Assembly: GCA_963969495.1 (NCBI GenBank)
Contig: OZ018323.1
Span: forward strand, 80,362,919-80,426,918
Reading direction: 5' to 3'
DNA: 64,000 bases
Source: Ceratothoa steindachneri
Lineage: Eukaryota > Arthropoda > Malacostraca > Isopoda > Cymothoidae
The position numbers were made by a program, and so were the translations under genes. The notes under the pieces were generated by a model. It was given only the letters and a program-made list of their open reading frames with translations, was not told where the DNA came from and made no database searches. How positions within the stretch are numbered: the stretch's first letter is position 1; each line of letters starts with the position of its first letter. This document shows, one piece after another, positions 11,467-23,339 of this stretch.

Positions 11467-14400
11467 CTAAATTTCCTTTAGTAGATTCGCTTTTGATAGA
11501 AAGTTTAGCACTTTTTTCATATTAAAGGTGTTCTCTTGTTCAGAAAGGATACTTCTCAGAGCCTGCTGAGAACGCATCCCCTGGCAAATAAAAGGGAAAA
11601 GTCTTTTCTTATGGTTTGAGAGCGTGTGCATTCGGTGAATAGGTTGAGTACGGACATTGGTACTCCACAGTGAGTGCACATTGGAGGCTGTGGAAGGCTT
11701 TCCATTAGAAAGCCATGTGTTAGGCGACAATGCCCAATTCTCAGCCGGAATAGGATAACATCCTGAGTACGGGTTCTAGTAGTTTTTTGGCCAAGGGCGA
11801 ACTGACTGTTTGATGGTATGCAGTTTGGTTGGGGGGAGTTTATCCCATGTCCTCTGCCACTGGTTGACCACCTATTCATAGATATGTGGCACAGTATCTC
11901 GGAAAGGAAGAGGAGCAGGGGTGGTGGTTCCTAGTTATGCTGTTGTCTTGGCAACAGTGTCTGCTCTCTCATTCCCTCTTATACCTATGTGGCTAGGTAC
12001 CCAGCAAAATAAGATTTTGTGGAGCGAGGACATAAAAAAAGCCACTTCTGTATCTTTGAAACCAATAGGTGATCTGGGAATGGATTGGCTAAGGCTTCTA
12101 AAGAGCTGAGGGAATCGGAGAATATCGTATATGATCCTGAAGGTAAAGAAGCGATGGTATACAGTGCAGCCAATATCGCGACAAGCTCAGCCGTGTAGAT
12201 AGAGGCTGCACTAGGCAGGCACACAGCCACATGATGGAAGGGGAGGACAGCAGAGGCTCCTACCCCGTCAGAGGATTTCGATCCGTCTGTGTATATAAAG
12301 GTGCTTGGTTTGTGGCGCGCAGTATGTTCATGGAAGAGGCATCGTAGAACGGAAGGTAGGAACTTGGTCTTCGGTTCCTCTGCCAACACCTTGCAACCCT
12401 CACTGGTGATAATAGCCATGGGGGTACTTTTGGGATATGATATGGGATTACTGATAGTTCTTCAGTCATGCGCAGGGCAAATGGGCGAGTCAGTGAAGGG
12501 AACCTGTCATATGAGGCTAACGAGTGAATATTGTAGGTGCACTTATATACAGGTGATTGGGGAAGTTGCTGCAGTCTGAAGAGGTACTGCAGGTTAAGGT
12601 TAAGGCGGTGAAAGGGTAGTGGGAGAACCCCACTCTCTGTATAAAGACTAGGTATTGGGGAGGACTTGGTTACTCCCAAAGCTAAACGCACGCCCTGGTT
12701 CCTGATGGAATTGAGTTTTTCCACGTTTGCGGGTGATGTTGAAGAGTACACCTGTGACCCGTTGTCCAGCTTAGACTGGATCAAGGCTGTATACAATAGC
12801 CACAGGGTACGGCAGTCACTTCCCCACGAAACATGTGATAAGAGTTTTAGAATGTCCATTCTCTTCAGGCAGGATTTTTTTCAAAGCAGTTATATGGGGG
12901 ACCCACAAGAGCTTTGAGTTAAAGATAACCCCTAGAAATTTGAAGTGGGACTCAAATGAGATGGGGGGAGTCATATAGAAATAGGGTTGGCTGTAGTGGG
13001 AGAACCCTACTCTCTGTATAAAGACTAGGTATTGGGGAGGACTTGGTTACTCCCAAAGCTTAACGCACGCCCTGGTTCTGATGGAATTGAGTTTTTCCAC
13101 GTTTGCGGGTGATGCTGAAGAGTACACCTGTGACCCGTTGTCCAGCTTAGACTGGATCAAGGCTGTATACAATAGCCACAGGGTACGGCAGTCACTTCCC
13201 CACGAAACATGTGATAAGAGTTTTAGAATGTCCATTCTCTTCAGGCAGGATTTTTTTCAAAGCAGTTATATGGGGGACCCACAAGAGCTTTGAGTTAAAG
13301 ATAACCCCTAGAAATTTGAAGTGGGACTCAAATGAGATGGGGGAGTCATATAGAAATAGGGTTGGCTGTTCCCACTCAACTCGCCTGAAGTTGTAGAAGT
13401 GAACTGCCTTTGTTTTTGAGGATGATAGTCGGAAGCCTTTTGCGGTGTCATTCTTGGCAATGATATTAATGGCCTGTTGCAATTTTCGGGTGACAAAGGG
13501 CAGTCGAGGTGATGTTGAGACAATTGCCAAGTCATTCACATAGAGAGTTGATATTGTCTCTGCTGGAAGGTCAGTAATGATACTGTTGATGGCTACCAAG
13601 AAGCAGGTGACGCTCAAAACACTTCCCTGTGGTACGCCCTCTATCTGGTCAACTGCTTCCGACATGACATTTTCGACTCTCACTCGGAATGTGCGTCTAG
13701 CAGGAAATTGTTGTATGAATCTGGCGAGGTGACCCTTGATAAACCAGTCAGGCAGTTGCTACAAGATACCACACCTCCAAGTGGTATCATGGGTTTTTTC
13801 TATGTCAAAAAATACAGCGATGGAGTGCTGTCTTTTTGAGAAAGCTTGTCGGATGCAATCCTCCATCCTGACCAGCAGGTCTGTGGTGCATCGCTTTTTC
13901 CTAAAACCTGCTTGCGAGAGAGAAATAAGGTTGTGTTTCTCCAGAAACCATACCAGCCTGGCATTCACCATTCTTTCGAAAAGCTTGCATGGGGAGCAAG
14001 TAAGGGCAATTGGGCGATAGTGGGTCGGAAGTGTCCCATCCTTTCCCGGTTTACGAAAGGAAAGTATAATTGCTTCCCTCCAATAGGAAGGAAAATAGCC
14101 CTTAATCCAGATATAGTTAGATATATCAAGAAGGTGTGATATGAGTGTTGAATGCATATTCCTGATCATATCATAAGAGATACCATCAGGGCCAGGTGCG
14201 GTAGATCACATTTCTTAAGAGCACTTTGAAGTTCATGGATGGAAAAAGAGTTTGTTATATGGTTCATTATCCATACAAGGATCCATGAAGTTCAGTATGC
14301 ACTGTTCTAGCATTTTCCTGACACGTTGGAATTCTAGGGGGTAATTGTTGGGGCTAGAGATATCAGCAAATGTCTTTGCACGGACATTTGAAATTTTCAA

Positions 14401-15487
14401 TGTCTCCCAAAAGCTCACCTTGTTCTGCCCATGAGCTTCTTAACTCTCCCCCAGACTTTGTCTGGTGCAGTTTGATGGTTGATGGAGTTTATGTACCCTT
14501 TTATGGAGATTCGGCGAGCCTGGCGGAGGGTACGCTGTTGCACTGCCCTGGCTCGGTTACCGGCATATTTATTGGTAGTAGTAGGGTTCCGGTGTTAGCG
14601 ACAAGCTCGTTTGCTTTCTGTCACTGCTTTGCTGCATTCCTCAGAGCCAAAAGAGGGATGGGTCTTGTGGGAAGCAATTTTGGAGAGGGACATAGATGAA
14701 TTTGCCGCCTGGTTGACGTGGTCATGGAAGTTCTCCAAGATCATGTCAATGTCACCCTGAGGGAAGTGTCCATAATGATGGAAGAGATGTTTAAAATTTA
14801 GCAAGTTGGGGAGGGGGGGGGGAGGGCCAGTCAAGCATGAGGTCAGTACAACTGGGTAGTGATCGCTTCCTCTCAGGTCAGGATCCACCGACCAGCTGTA
14901 ATCTGCTCTAGTCTGATGAGCAAAGTGATAGATCTACACAGGTAGAGCTGTTAGTCTGGACATGAAAAGATGTTGGAGTGCCATCATTAAAAAATGACAC
15001 ATCCATGGTATCTATACATCTCACGATCATGTTTCCCTTGGGAGTTGTTATCATAGTCTCCCCAAAGTTGATGCCTTGCGTTAAGGTCTCCAACAAATAG
15101 GAATGGGGTTGGGAGTTAGGTGATGAGATTGGCTAATTTGTTAGCCAGATCTGAGGCAACTACTCCTTCACTAGGAGAGAGGTACAGTGAGCAGACTTGT
15201 ATAAACGGTTGGTGTACACAAGGATCGCTACTGCTTGAAGATCTGTTCTCAATGGGATTACTAAGTGAGAACAGTCTTTGAGGACAAAAATAGCTGAACC
15301 ATGTATGAGTTCTGGTGGGTTTTTAAAGTATCCCACATAGGTAGGGATATTGGGTAATTGACGATTACCCAATTGTGTTTCTTGCAATGCTATACAACAA
15401 GGGTTGTAATCGTGAAGCAGTATTTTGAGTTCTTCCCATTTGGGGAAGATTCCTTGTAAATTCCAGTATAATTGGGGGCATATTCAT
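11467..15487 (-). pseudogene. JL-2 ORF2: AP endonuclease, reverse transcriptase, RNase H
   Basis: The endonuclease part shows LQETQLG (catalytic Glu) at about 15,385, PTSFHVQTNSSTCVDLSLCSSD (15,000s) and DLRGSDHYPVVL (14,880). The RT shows SYWREAIILSFRKPGKDG, YRPIALTC, FLEKHNLISLSQAGFRKKR, GVPQGSVLSVT and LYVNDLAIV, where the first Asp of the usual DD pair is Asn. Next come KTKAVHFYNF and FLGVIFN. RNase H shows FIYTDGSKSSDGVG, TAELVAI and IFSDSLSSLEAL (12,300-12,090). The C-terminal part has FRLRIGHCRLTHGFLM and a CTHCG knuckle. The frame breaks near 15,450, 14,900, 14,200, 13,700, 13,050 and 12,000, plus the duplication, show it is inactive. Confidence 0.8.
12616..13369. repeat. direct tandem duplication, about 377 bp x 2, inside JL-2 ORF2
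   Basis: Positions 12,616-12,992 repeat at 12,993-13,369 with about 95% or higher identity by eye. A one-base deletion at about 13,079 shifts the offset from 377 to 376. The repeat covers the RT segment just after the KTKAVHF region up to LNSIRNQGVRLALG. The outer flanks differ from each other, so this is one duplication within one element rather than two insertions. Confidence 0.93.
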
Positions 15488-17070
15488 CTTTTAGGAGTAA
15501 TTAGGTTTTTCTTTGTACCTGGTAAAGGTAACTGGGGTTTTGAGCCTTTTAGGTTTCTGGATGTTATTAGTGCTTGAGGCATTGGTAGCTTTAGGGTTTT
15601 AGGGATGGTACTTTTATTAGTGGGCAAAGAACCATCTGTCAGCTGTGCATATGACAAGGTGGTTTTTGCTGGCAAAGATGCCTCTGAAGGTAGTGGGTCC
15701 TCTGTAGTATTAGTTGTTGTTTTTTGGCAAGGGTGCCTCTGAAGATATTGGGTACTCTGTAATGCTGGTTAGTGGTGTCGAAAGGGATGGTACAGGGTCA
15801 TTCTGAGGACTAGTTGTTGGGTCAGCTGTGGTTGGTAAGGGGAGCCCGGAAGGCTGTTTCTCCTCCTCCAAGGGGGCCACAGCGAATGTTGAATTTGTGA
15901 CCATCTCTTTAGGTTTTTCTGAAGTTGCTGGTACTGCGGGTGTAGTAGGCCGACTTGTTTTAATAGATGGAGTCAAGGCAGATTCAGTGGGAGGAGGGTG
16001 GATGTCTAAAGGTGAGACGCACACCACACAAACTTCCTCGGAATCAGCCTCCATTTCTTCAGGACATGGCAATGGTCGGTTTGATGCTGATGGGGGAGAA
16101 TCTGAGAAACGGCGAGTCCTCTTGCATCTTGGTTTCGGTGAAGCAGGAGCTTCTCTGATGATTGGAGAGGAAGGAGAAGCATCATTCTTGGGAAGAGGTT
16201 ATGTTGAGGCTACTTGGTGGCTATTCTGTGGCTGTAAAGGTGAGGGTCTGAATGTTCTCTGTTGTTTGTTACGGACTGGTCTGCAAAACTTACTCCTGGT
16301 TGGATGTATAGTTCTTTTGCTCTCCTTCTAGCATCCTTCCTGCTAATTCTGTATTTATTTCGGAGAGCAATAACCTCTCTCTCATATAAGAAAAAGGTGC
16401 ACTGGATAGAGCTGGCTGGGTGGTCATCACCACAGTTGGCACAACAAGGGGGACGTGAGCATGGTGTTGTATGGAAGTCGGAAGAACAATTGATACATAG
16501 CCTCATCTGTCTGCAGTAGTTGCTGACATGCCCAAAATGTTGGCAATGGAAGCACCTACGGAGATTCTCAACGTAGGGCTTCACGGAGATACACAAGTAG
16601 CCAGCCTTATGTTTTTAGGAGATTCCAACCGATTAAAGGTTAGTATAATAGTAGCCGAAGGAACTCTGGTGTTATTAACATTGCGGGTGACACGGTAAGC
16701 GCTGATTACTTTCTGGGGAGTCAGTTTATCAACAAGTCGGTCCACATCGTATTCAATCAGCTCCCCTAACCTGATAACCCCCTTGCAGGTATTAAAGGTA
16801 GGGTGGGCTGAAGAAGAGATATTTAGTGAAGCTAAAGAATTGAGTGTTTTGATTTTTTGTTGTTCAAACGAAGTCGATTCCACAACCAGACAGCCATCAT
16901 TTCTAGGCCACATTTGGGCTGGTTCGCCACATTTAGCAACGAAGTCTTCATAAACGTTGAAAATATCAGCCTTACTCAATGGCTTATCGTTATCTGATTT
17001 CAGTAGTACAAATTTTCCCTAGTCAAAGTCATCGTCGACCTCAGAACCAAAAGGATCGAGTCTACGGAGA
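15484..17070 (-). pseudogene. JL-2 ORF1, gag-like nucleic-acid-binding protein
   Basis: The start region reads SKADIFNVYEDFVAKCGEPA, followed by a domain with VISAYRVTRNVNN-TRVPSATIILTF, the RRM-like part of Jockey/I ORF1. The knuckles follow: CFHCQHFGHVSNYC, CINCSSDFHTTPC and CCANCGDDHPASSIQC (about 16,440-16,560). A basic YRISRKDARRRAKEL stretch and a Pro/Ser/Thr-rich tail to TGA at 15,484-15,486 complete it. The protein would coat element RNA. Frameshifts near 17,020, 16,590 and 16,100-15,700 break it. Its stop overlaps an ATG as ATGA (15,484-15,487), which would place the ORF2 start. Confidence 0.75.
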
Positions 17071-17424
17071 ACACAGCCATTGACGGCACGGGGACCAGAA
17101 GCCTGCGCCTCTGGGAAAAGTTTTTATTGTTTTTACCCATATATATTTGTGTTAATAAGAACATGTACCCCGGGGAAGTGGACATGTTACTGTAGCTGCC
17201 CCAGACAAGGCGCTTTACACCGTCCTCGGGGTAGCCCTCCCCGACGCTGCATCTGTCGTTTTAAAAACAGTGCAGCATCATGAATGGAAGTTTGAGGACG
17301 GCTAAGCTAAGACCCAAGCTGTGGGCAGCTATCAGCTCCAGAACGAGTACGGCCTATGGCGATACTTCCGGCGAGCAAATCGGCAACCCGTACAGTGGTA
17401 CTCAACACGAGGTTGTGAAGATCG

Positions 17425-18360
17425 TTAGTCTGACTCCTCTACAGTGGCCTGTTCAGCGAGGTTGGACCCCTGAAAACCGACTGATGGGAAGTAGTGACCA
17501 TCTCGATCAGTCTTTACTGACACAGCCCACTGCATCATTCGAGTACGCAAGCTCCTCCACCACGACAAGGTGATTCTCATGGAGGGGCCACAAGTGTCGA
17601 AGACGACAGAAAGCGAGCTGAAGCTGTTGCAGTATTGGGTGGCAGGTCCATGGGAATATTCAAGGTGCAATGACACGCAACTTTAAGTTCGCCTCAGCCG
17701 TCTCCATTGTTCTTTTTAAAGCAACCTTCTAGGCTGCTTTGATTCGTCGTGTAATCGATTTAAGGAAGTGCAAAACAATTTGTCTGGTCGCCGTCCTATC
17801 TGACTCTTTTGCGCCCTTATTTCCCACATGTCCAGGAACCCAGCAAAAGATAATCTCTTAATCCACGTCTCTGGGCAACCGTGGCGACACGGATACAGCG
17901 AAAAAAGGGGTGTGGAGATTCCAATGTCCCCAGAGCACTCAAGGTGTTTGTAACTCGCTAAATTCATAATCCAGTTTCCGAACAAGACACGACATGCTAT
18001 GCTATCTCACGTGCTAAGCAGTGTAAGTGTATTGCAACCAGCTGCGTCATGAAGACAGACACAGCGGCGAGTAGAGCCCCGCTGACTTCAAACAGTAACA
18101 CTATCAACACCCCAAGAGCTGAACACCACAGAACAAACAATGGCCATGATAGGAGTACAATAGACCCTAAGGTACACAAATGAGCCTTCCAGGTGGAGCG
18201 TTGGTCGAAAACAAGACTAAAGAAACGGTGTGAATCGACCACTTCTAGGCAAGCCCTGTTTACGAACAAGTCCGGGTAGGGGTGGAGCCGTGGATAGGGG
18301 CACAAGTGCACCACCTTAGTCTTGGCCAAGGAAAACCGAAACCTTCAGCATAGCGAGAGA
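17425..18360 (-). mobile_element. JL-1 LINE fragment F: RT end, RNase H, C-terminal region, decayed
   Basis: On the minus strand, 17,997-18,329 reads AKTKVVHLCPYPRLHP and FFSLVFDQRSTWKAHL, the RT thumb of this family. It then jumps to FEVSGALLAAVSVF inside RNase H, so part of the RNase H start is deleted. Positions 17,716-17,985 and 17,425-17,676 give further RNase H and C-terminal pieces. The same order is found in the better copy at 49,565-51,470. Stops and frame changes are frequent. Confidence 0.7.
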
Positions 18361-19130
18361 CGAGGTTCAATGCGTGTTGGAGTCGAGCTCCTAACATAAA
18401 TCATTCGGAGGCGCGGCCTCATAGGTCAAAGCGCTCCTATCGGGGCTTATTCGGCATTTAAGGCGCGCTAGTGTGTATTCCGATGGAAATGGGCTTCTAA
18501 TTTTACAAATCTGATGAAAATAAAACAATTTTCATTTACTTCAAGTGTATTAAATCATTTTTTGCAGTAGATCATTGATCTCAAATTTTCTGTTCCCATA
18601 GGCGCCACCTATCTTGTATGGCTTGGTTAGATCTCTCTTGGGTAAAGATGGCGCAAGAAACTAAAAAAACAAACAAAAAAAACCTTTAGTTTGAGGCAAA
18701 TTTAAAGATATTATGTAAATTACATCTGTTCTAATCACATCATCACCCAATGATGAACTGATTTCTCTTCACTTAACATAGACTCATAAGTCATCATCAA
18801 CCACTTTCCCACGAAGTTGGGCTGGTGCACAATGAAGCCATCAAAAATTATTATTATTAATATAACCGTTTTATCTGCGGTTGCTGTGTCGAGAGACTTT
18901 AAGACAGCGTAAAATAATCATGTGATAAAATATGAGCAAGACGATCACCATGGGGTGAGTTTATTTCCAATGTTAGGATAACAGGCAAAAACGCAATGAT
19001 GCAAATCTTGCAAATTCCACCAAAAGATGCTTAATAGATTTATCATATACATATATACTTTTTACACCTATCTGGTGACTTCCTTCAAGGACATAAGTCA
19101 CAGTAATTAAAATTCTAGTCTAGTAATAGG
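18361..19130. other. spacer without recognisable gene
   Basis: No ORF or repeat family was recognised. The sequence includes runs of A (18,660-18,685) and an ATT-rich stretch near 18,848. Confidence 0.4.
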
Positions 19131-19135
19131 CTATT

Positions 19136-19440
19136 CTACAATTCCCCAAAATGACAAAACAAGAAGGAACAAATTACCAACACCAAAGAGTCAAATAAAA
19201 TGGAAAAGCATATAGTCCACAAACCAGTCCTGAGCACAAAGGACAAGCAGTAGCGACCCCACTCATCCAAGTACCGGGACATGTAACATGTGTGAAGATC
19301 ACCCAGACTGTGCCGAACAGTCAGGAGGACAATGCAGTGGTCGCAGTAAGGTGCGCCATAAAATGGCGGTGCGTTCCGCAAGTGTGCCCAATTCGAACAT
19401 GACAAAGTAACCTGAAGCCATTGCGGCATGGAAACAGTGG
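19136..19440 (-). mobile_element. JL-1 LINE fragment: C-terminal end of ORF2
   Basis: The frame 19,136-19,429 reads APYCDHCIVLLTVRHSLGDL and LSFVLRTGL. This aligns with APYCEDCIVSQTVWHILVEC at 49,811-50,041 and with 58,694-58,984. It is the last conserved Cys/His region of ORF2. A T-run at 19,448 may mark an old poly-A tail on the minus strand. Confidence 0.7.
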
Positions 19441-19525
19441 TAGGGTTTTTTTTTTATTCTTCTCAACTCACCTGTGCTCACTCTGAGGCCCACCTTTTGT
19501 TTCAGATTTCAGAGCAGGCCATTAA

Positions 19526-19765
19526 TAGTATAACGAGCCGGCTCATTTGAGGATTAGTCCTTTCGTAATTTATTGTAACAACGATCGTTGGAGAGGGAGT
19601 GCACATATATGGATGCTATATTTAAACTAATAAATTCTATGTCTGCATTGATTTATATTTATTTTGGTTGATGATTGTATTGGGGGGCGAGGAGATATTT
19701 GTTTTTCGCAAATTAGGTGATAGTGATATGGGGCAGGGATGAAAAAGTGAAGAATATGATTGAAA
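19526..19765. repeat. interspersed repeat R1, copy 1
   Basis: About 240 bases match 23,918-24,165 at roughly 75% by eye, sharing blocks such as gagtgcacatatatggatgct and tttggttgatgattgtattgg. Copy 2 has an extra ~26 bases. The repeat family is not recognised. Confidence 0.8.
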
Positions 19766-19769
19766 CTCA

Positions 19770-20870
19770 TCTTGGCTTGGTCGCATACCGAAACGGTAGC
19801 GGCCCTATCCGTCCCGGCGGAGGGAGAAGAGCCGCTCCCCCCCCCTAGTCTTTTTTGTCTTTCTATTTCTTTGTTTTGGGGAGAGGAGTAAAGGGAATGA
19901 ACCTGCTTGTCCCCCCCCCCGCTGGCAGGAGCCCCTAGGCCAAATGGACCAGCCTCAGCAAGATCCTTCTCTGAAATGGAGGTCTTGGAGGTCACAGGGG
20001 CACCAGTCGGGGGAGGAGATTTTTTCCTCTCCTTGTAAGGTCTTGGAGACCCACCCGAGCCGTCTGAGAAGGACCTTGCACAGGGGCAGACTCGGGTTCA
20101 GTGCTTAGCACCGAGCCCAGGTTTTACCCCATGGAAGGTCTTACCATTGGGGACTGGGTCACCTCAGAGACTAAGTCCATCTCAAAGGGGAAGGGGGGTC
20201 TGTCCATGTGTCCCCCCCCCCACCTCCCAAGACATCACAGATCTCATTTGAGGTTTTTTCTTTTACCTTCTAATGCCAGTGAGCCGACATCCGTCTAGAA
20301 AGAGAAGGGGGCAGGTACATTGACCGCTTGCAGGACATTAAGGGGCACGGGTTCTGCCATCCCTTGCTTCCTTAATGGAGATGGCCTTATCCAACCACCC
20401 CACCGGAAGCAGTCAATTGTGGGCCGCCTGCCTGTTTTCTTGGCAGTCCCCTTGGAAAGCAAAGGGTACTGCCGCTGGAAAAAGTGTCCAGAGAAGGGGG
20501 TGTCCGATACACCCATATGCATAAGAGAGGAGTAAACCTCCTCTCGGGTCAGAGACATTTGGAGGGTCCTCTAGGGGGTGGGAGTGGGACCTCCATTTTC
20601 TCGGTGGAGCGAGGGCAGCACCGACGATGTTACCGGGAAAGTGGATAGCGGGATTATTTTCTGATCATCGGCATGGTGACCCTATACTTCTTAAGCGAGG
20701 CAAACACTCATCATCCCACGCAGTAGCCACCATTTGAGGCCACTCCTCCCACCTTAGGCACCGGGTAAAAATGGATAGGCAGTGAAAGGACGGCCAGGAG
20801 GCAAGTCCCCTTGTCCCTTACGGGGTAAAAGTAGATCAGAAATTCCAGAAATGATCATTTGCAGATAATC
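19770..20870 (-). mobile_element. JL-1 LINE fragment B: ORF1 N-terminal part and leader
   Basis: On the minus strand the frame at 19,627-19,995 has [20 protein letters not shown] followed by a Ser/Pro-rich stretch, the same as copies C (41,0xx) and D (42,5xx). Upstream frames at 20,295-20,558 match the AKKxxRxT and LTREE segments of copy C. The leader to about 20,870 shares gatcagaaattccagaa with copy A. Homopolymer C-runs at 19,836 and 19,911 interrupt the frames. Confidence 0.65.
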
Positions 20871-20960
20871 CATCTTGGTCCATAATTTAGACGAAAGTGT
20901 CCTAGAACTTTAACATCAAAGATATTGCCAATGTAGCCAGCTCATCTGTAGTGAAGGAAG

Positions 20961-23334
20961 GTGTTTGTTGAGAATATGAAAGTTGCAAGCAAGATGTGTG
21001 AACATGAGATTAAAAAGAGGGTACATATTGTGTTAAGAATAAATGAGAAAAGGTACAGTGGAATGATTGATACCAGTGAGCAAATTTCTTTGGTGAATGC
21101 AAAAGTGGTGAGGGCTGTGGAGAAGCTGAGTTGGAATATACCTAGGAGAGAACATTACCATCATGATTTATGGGTTGGGAGATGGAAACAATGGCATGGG
21201 AAGAGGTGAGTTTGGCAGCAAGTATAGGAAAGTTGAAACATGTAATGCATGAATTTAAATTTGTTGTGTTAGGTGAGAATGAGCTACCTTATTGCTTTTT
21301 GCTGGGGAATGACTTCTTGTAAAGGAATGCAATTTCTGTGGATGTGAGAAATGAGTGATTGATGAAAGCTGCTAAGATTTGTAGTAAACTTGCAGAGGAA
21401 ACTTGTATGTGCAACCAGATTTGTGAGGGTAGTGAGTATTGATATACGAATGAAGAGCTATTGATGGAAGATGATATTGAAAATATGCAAGTCATATCTG
21501 ATGGTACATGAGTTGAAGGATAGTGTATTGAGGAGTGTGCCTGTGAAGAATGGAGTGGTAAATTGAGAGTTTAAAAGGTTTACTCAAAAGTTTGTGTGAT
21601 GTAAAGATGATTTATTTTGTATAAGGAATAGGAGGATGTGTACTGGGTTTTGCAAAAGTTCTGTTGCATTATTTTTTTTTTAAATCTTTTGAGAGGTTTA
21701 CAAGTGATAGAAAAAGTTTGTCAAACAAACTTCTATTTTTTCCAGCATGTGTCATTAAAACAGCTTTTGCATTGTATGCAAGTGTGTCAAGGTGGAAGTA
21801 AAAAGAATTCAGATTTCAGCTCTCCTATGAGTGGGCAACAAATTCAACATTGGAAAATAGCTCAACAGCAATTGGATGATCCTCCAGAGCCATGGAGAGG
21901 CTCAAGAATGGGGAAAACCTAAAAGATCATCCTCATTCAGGCATACCTCAAGTTGCCAACCATTTTGCTGTAAGAAAGACCTTTGAAAGTGTACCGAAGC
22001 TCAAAATGACTGCACTTGTGAAAATGACCATCTCTGTAGTCAAGGTGTTTGGGGCCATCAAGATTTTGAGGTGCATGGAAAGGCCTCTGCTCACTGACTG
22101 TATGCGAGAAAGTTGGGAGTGCTGTCATCGCTTCTCAATCACTTGAGTCATGGCAATTATAGTGTCGTTTAAAAAAAACAAAAAAACAAACAAACTCCAT
22201 GGCCAATCTGGCCATCAACAAGCAGAACAACTGTGTGGTAAATTTTTGCCATGATGTCTCCAAGTCTGCTACATGTCCATGACCAAGCACCCAGCCTCTG
22301 TGATGATGCTCAGCATCATGGTTTTGAGCGGTGAGAGGATGCCACCAGTGTGGCTCAAGACCAGTTACAGGCTGACTGTAGATGAATAACAGGGACATCT
22401 TGGACATGGAAGACCTACACCGAGTGAGAAAGATCACAGAGGCAGACGTCTTTCAATATGACAGTGCCTCAGCCCACATGGCTAAGACTGCAAAAGTGGT
22501 TGGGGCCAAACATGAACTTCTGGTTGAAAGAATTCCGGGTACTGTAACCACCTAATCTCAATCACATCGACTAGTGTGGTGGGCACATATCAAGAGCAAG
22601 GCATCAAAGGTCAATGAGCATGTGGGCTAGCATGAGGAAGAACTTTGTCCACAATGTGTGTGTACTCTTCAAGTCTTGCCTGGAGCTCATGCAAGCTGCC
22701 GAGGGCAGCGACATTGATTATTATTACAACTTAAACCTATTTATATGTCAAAACAATAAAAACATGTCTAACTGCATCAAAACAATCCTCGTGTCCTTTG
22801 TTGCAAGCAACATAATGTGCATCAGGATTTTTGCAATATCTGGTATGTTCCATTATTTTCAGTTTCTGGTACAATTGGCATGGTGAAAATTCTGCATGAG
22901 AGGTTTGGACATATGGGGAAGAACAAGATATGGGAGTGCATGAAAGAGTGTGTGTATAGTCCATTTTCTAGGAAAGTTTGTATGGACAAAGTGTGTCAGA
23001 AGAGAAAGTATCAGAATGAATGGGAGTCTGCCTGTTTTAAATTATGCATGAATGAACCATTTGAAATGGTTGCAATCGATTGTGCCTGCCTGTGACTGTG
23101 CAAGGTCATGTTGGAATGGTAATGGTAGATCACAAGAGCAAGTTTGTTTATTCTGCACCTTTGAAGAATAAATCATCTGTAACTTGCCAGAATTGTGAAC
23201 AAGAAAATGTTACTAATGTGTGTGTGTATAAGCCCATGCGAATGTTGAGTGATGATGGACCAAAGTTTGAGGGAAGGGCATTCGAAGGAATGTTGCGTGA
23301 ATGGGATATTGGGTCATGCAAGAATGATGAGTAG
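20961..23334 (+). mobile_element. decayed Ty3/Gypsy copy (second protease domain and integrase), split by a mariner-like remnant
   Basis: Positions 20,961-21,340 encode SGMIDTSEQISLVNAKVV then, after a shift, LPYCFLLGNDFL. These parallel CGLIDTGAQVSLVNENIL and PCCFLLGVDFM in the large Gypsy at 54,429. Positions 21,450-21,640 give the segment before integrase. Positions 22,860-23,334 give the integrase: ERFGHMGKNKIWECMKE, VAIDCACL, VMVDHKSKFVYSAPLKNK and MLSDDGPKFEG. Many stops are present. It supports the domain order of the large element from an independent copy. Between about 21,650 and 22,830 unrelated transposase sequence intervenes. Confidence 0.8.
21650..22830 (+). mobile_element. Tc1/mariner-like transposase remnant inside the Gypsy copy
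   Basis: Frames at 21,892-22,146 and onward give RHLLTD-like (RPLLTDCMRESWE), then FQYDSASAHMAKTAK near 22,455 (the second catalytic Asp region, usually FQQDSAPAHTA), NHID near 22,560, and a C-terminal NVCVLFKSCLELMQAAEG. The order and motifs fit the same transposase family as 30,890-31,990. It is heavily mutated with stops in every frame. Gypsy sequence resumes at about 22,835, so it was inserted into the Gypsy copy. Confidence 0.6.
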
Positions 23335-23339
23335 GTAAA

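Larger units (their letters stand above)
11450..17285 (-). mobile_element. JL-2: nearly full-length Jockey/I-type LINE, broken
   Basis: Read on the minus strand, a leader (about 17,285-17,080) is followed by ORF1 with CCHC knuckles and then ORF2 with AP endonuclease, RT and RNase H. After these comes the Cys/His C-terminal region, and the element ends in AT-rich sequence around 11,280-11,460. A total of about 5.8 kb and two ORFs fit a full-length non-LTR retrotransposon of the Jockey/I group; RNase H favours the I side. Stops and shifts occur through both ORFs, and a 377-bp direct duplication lies within ORF2. No clear target-site duplication was identified. Confidence 0.8.
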
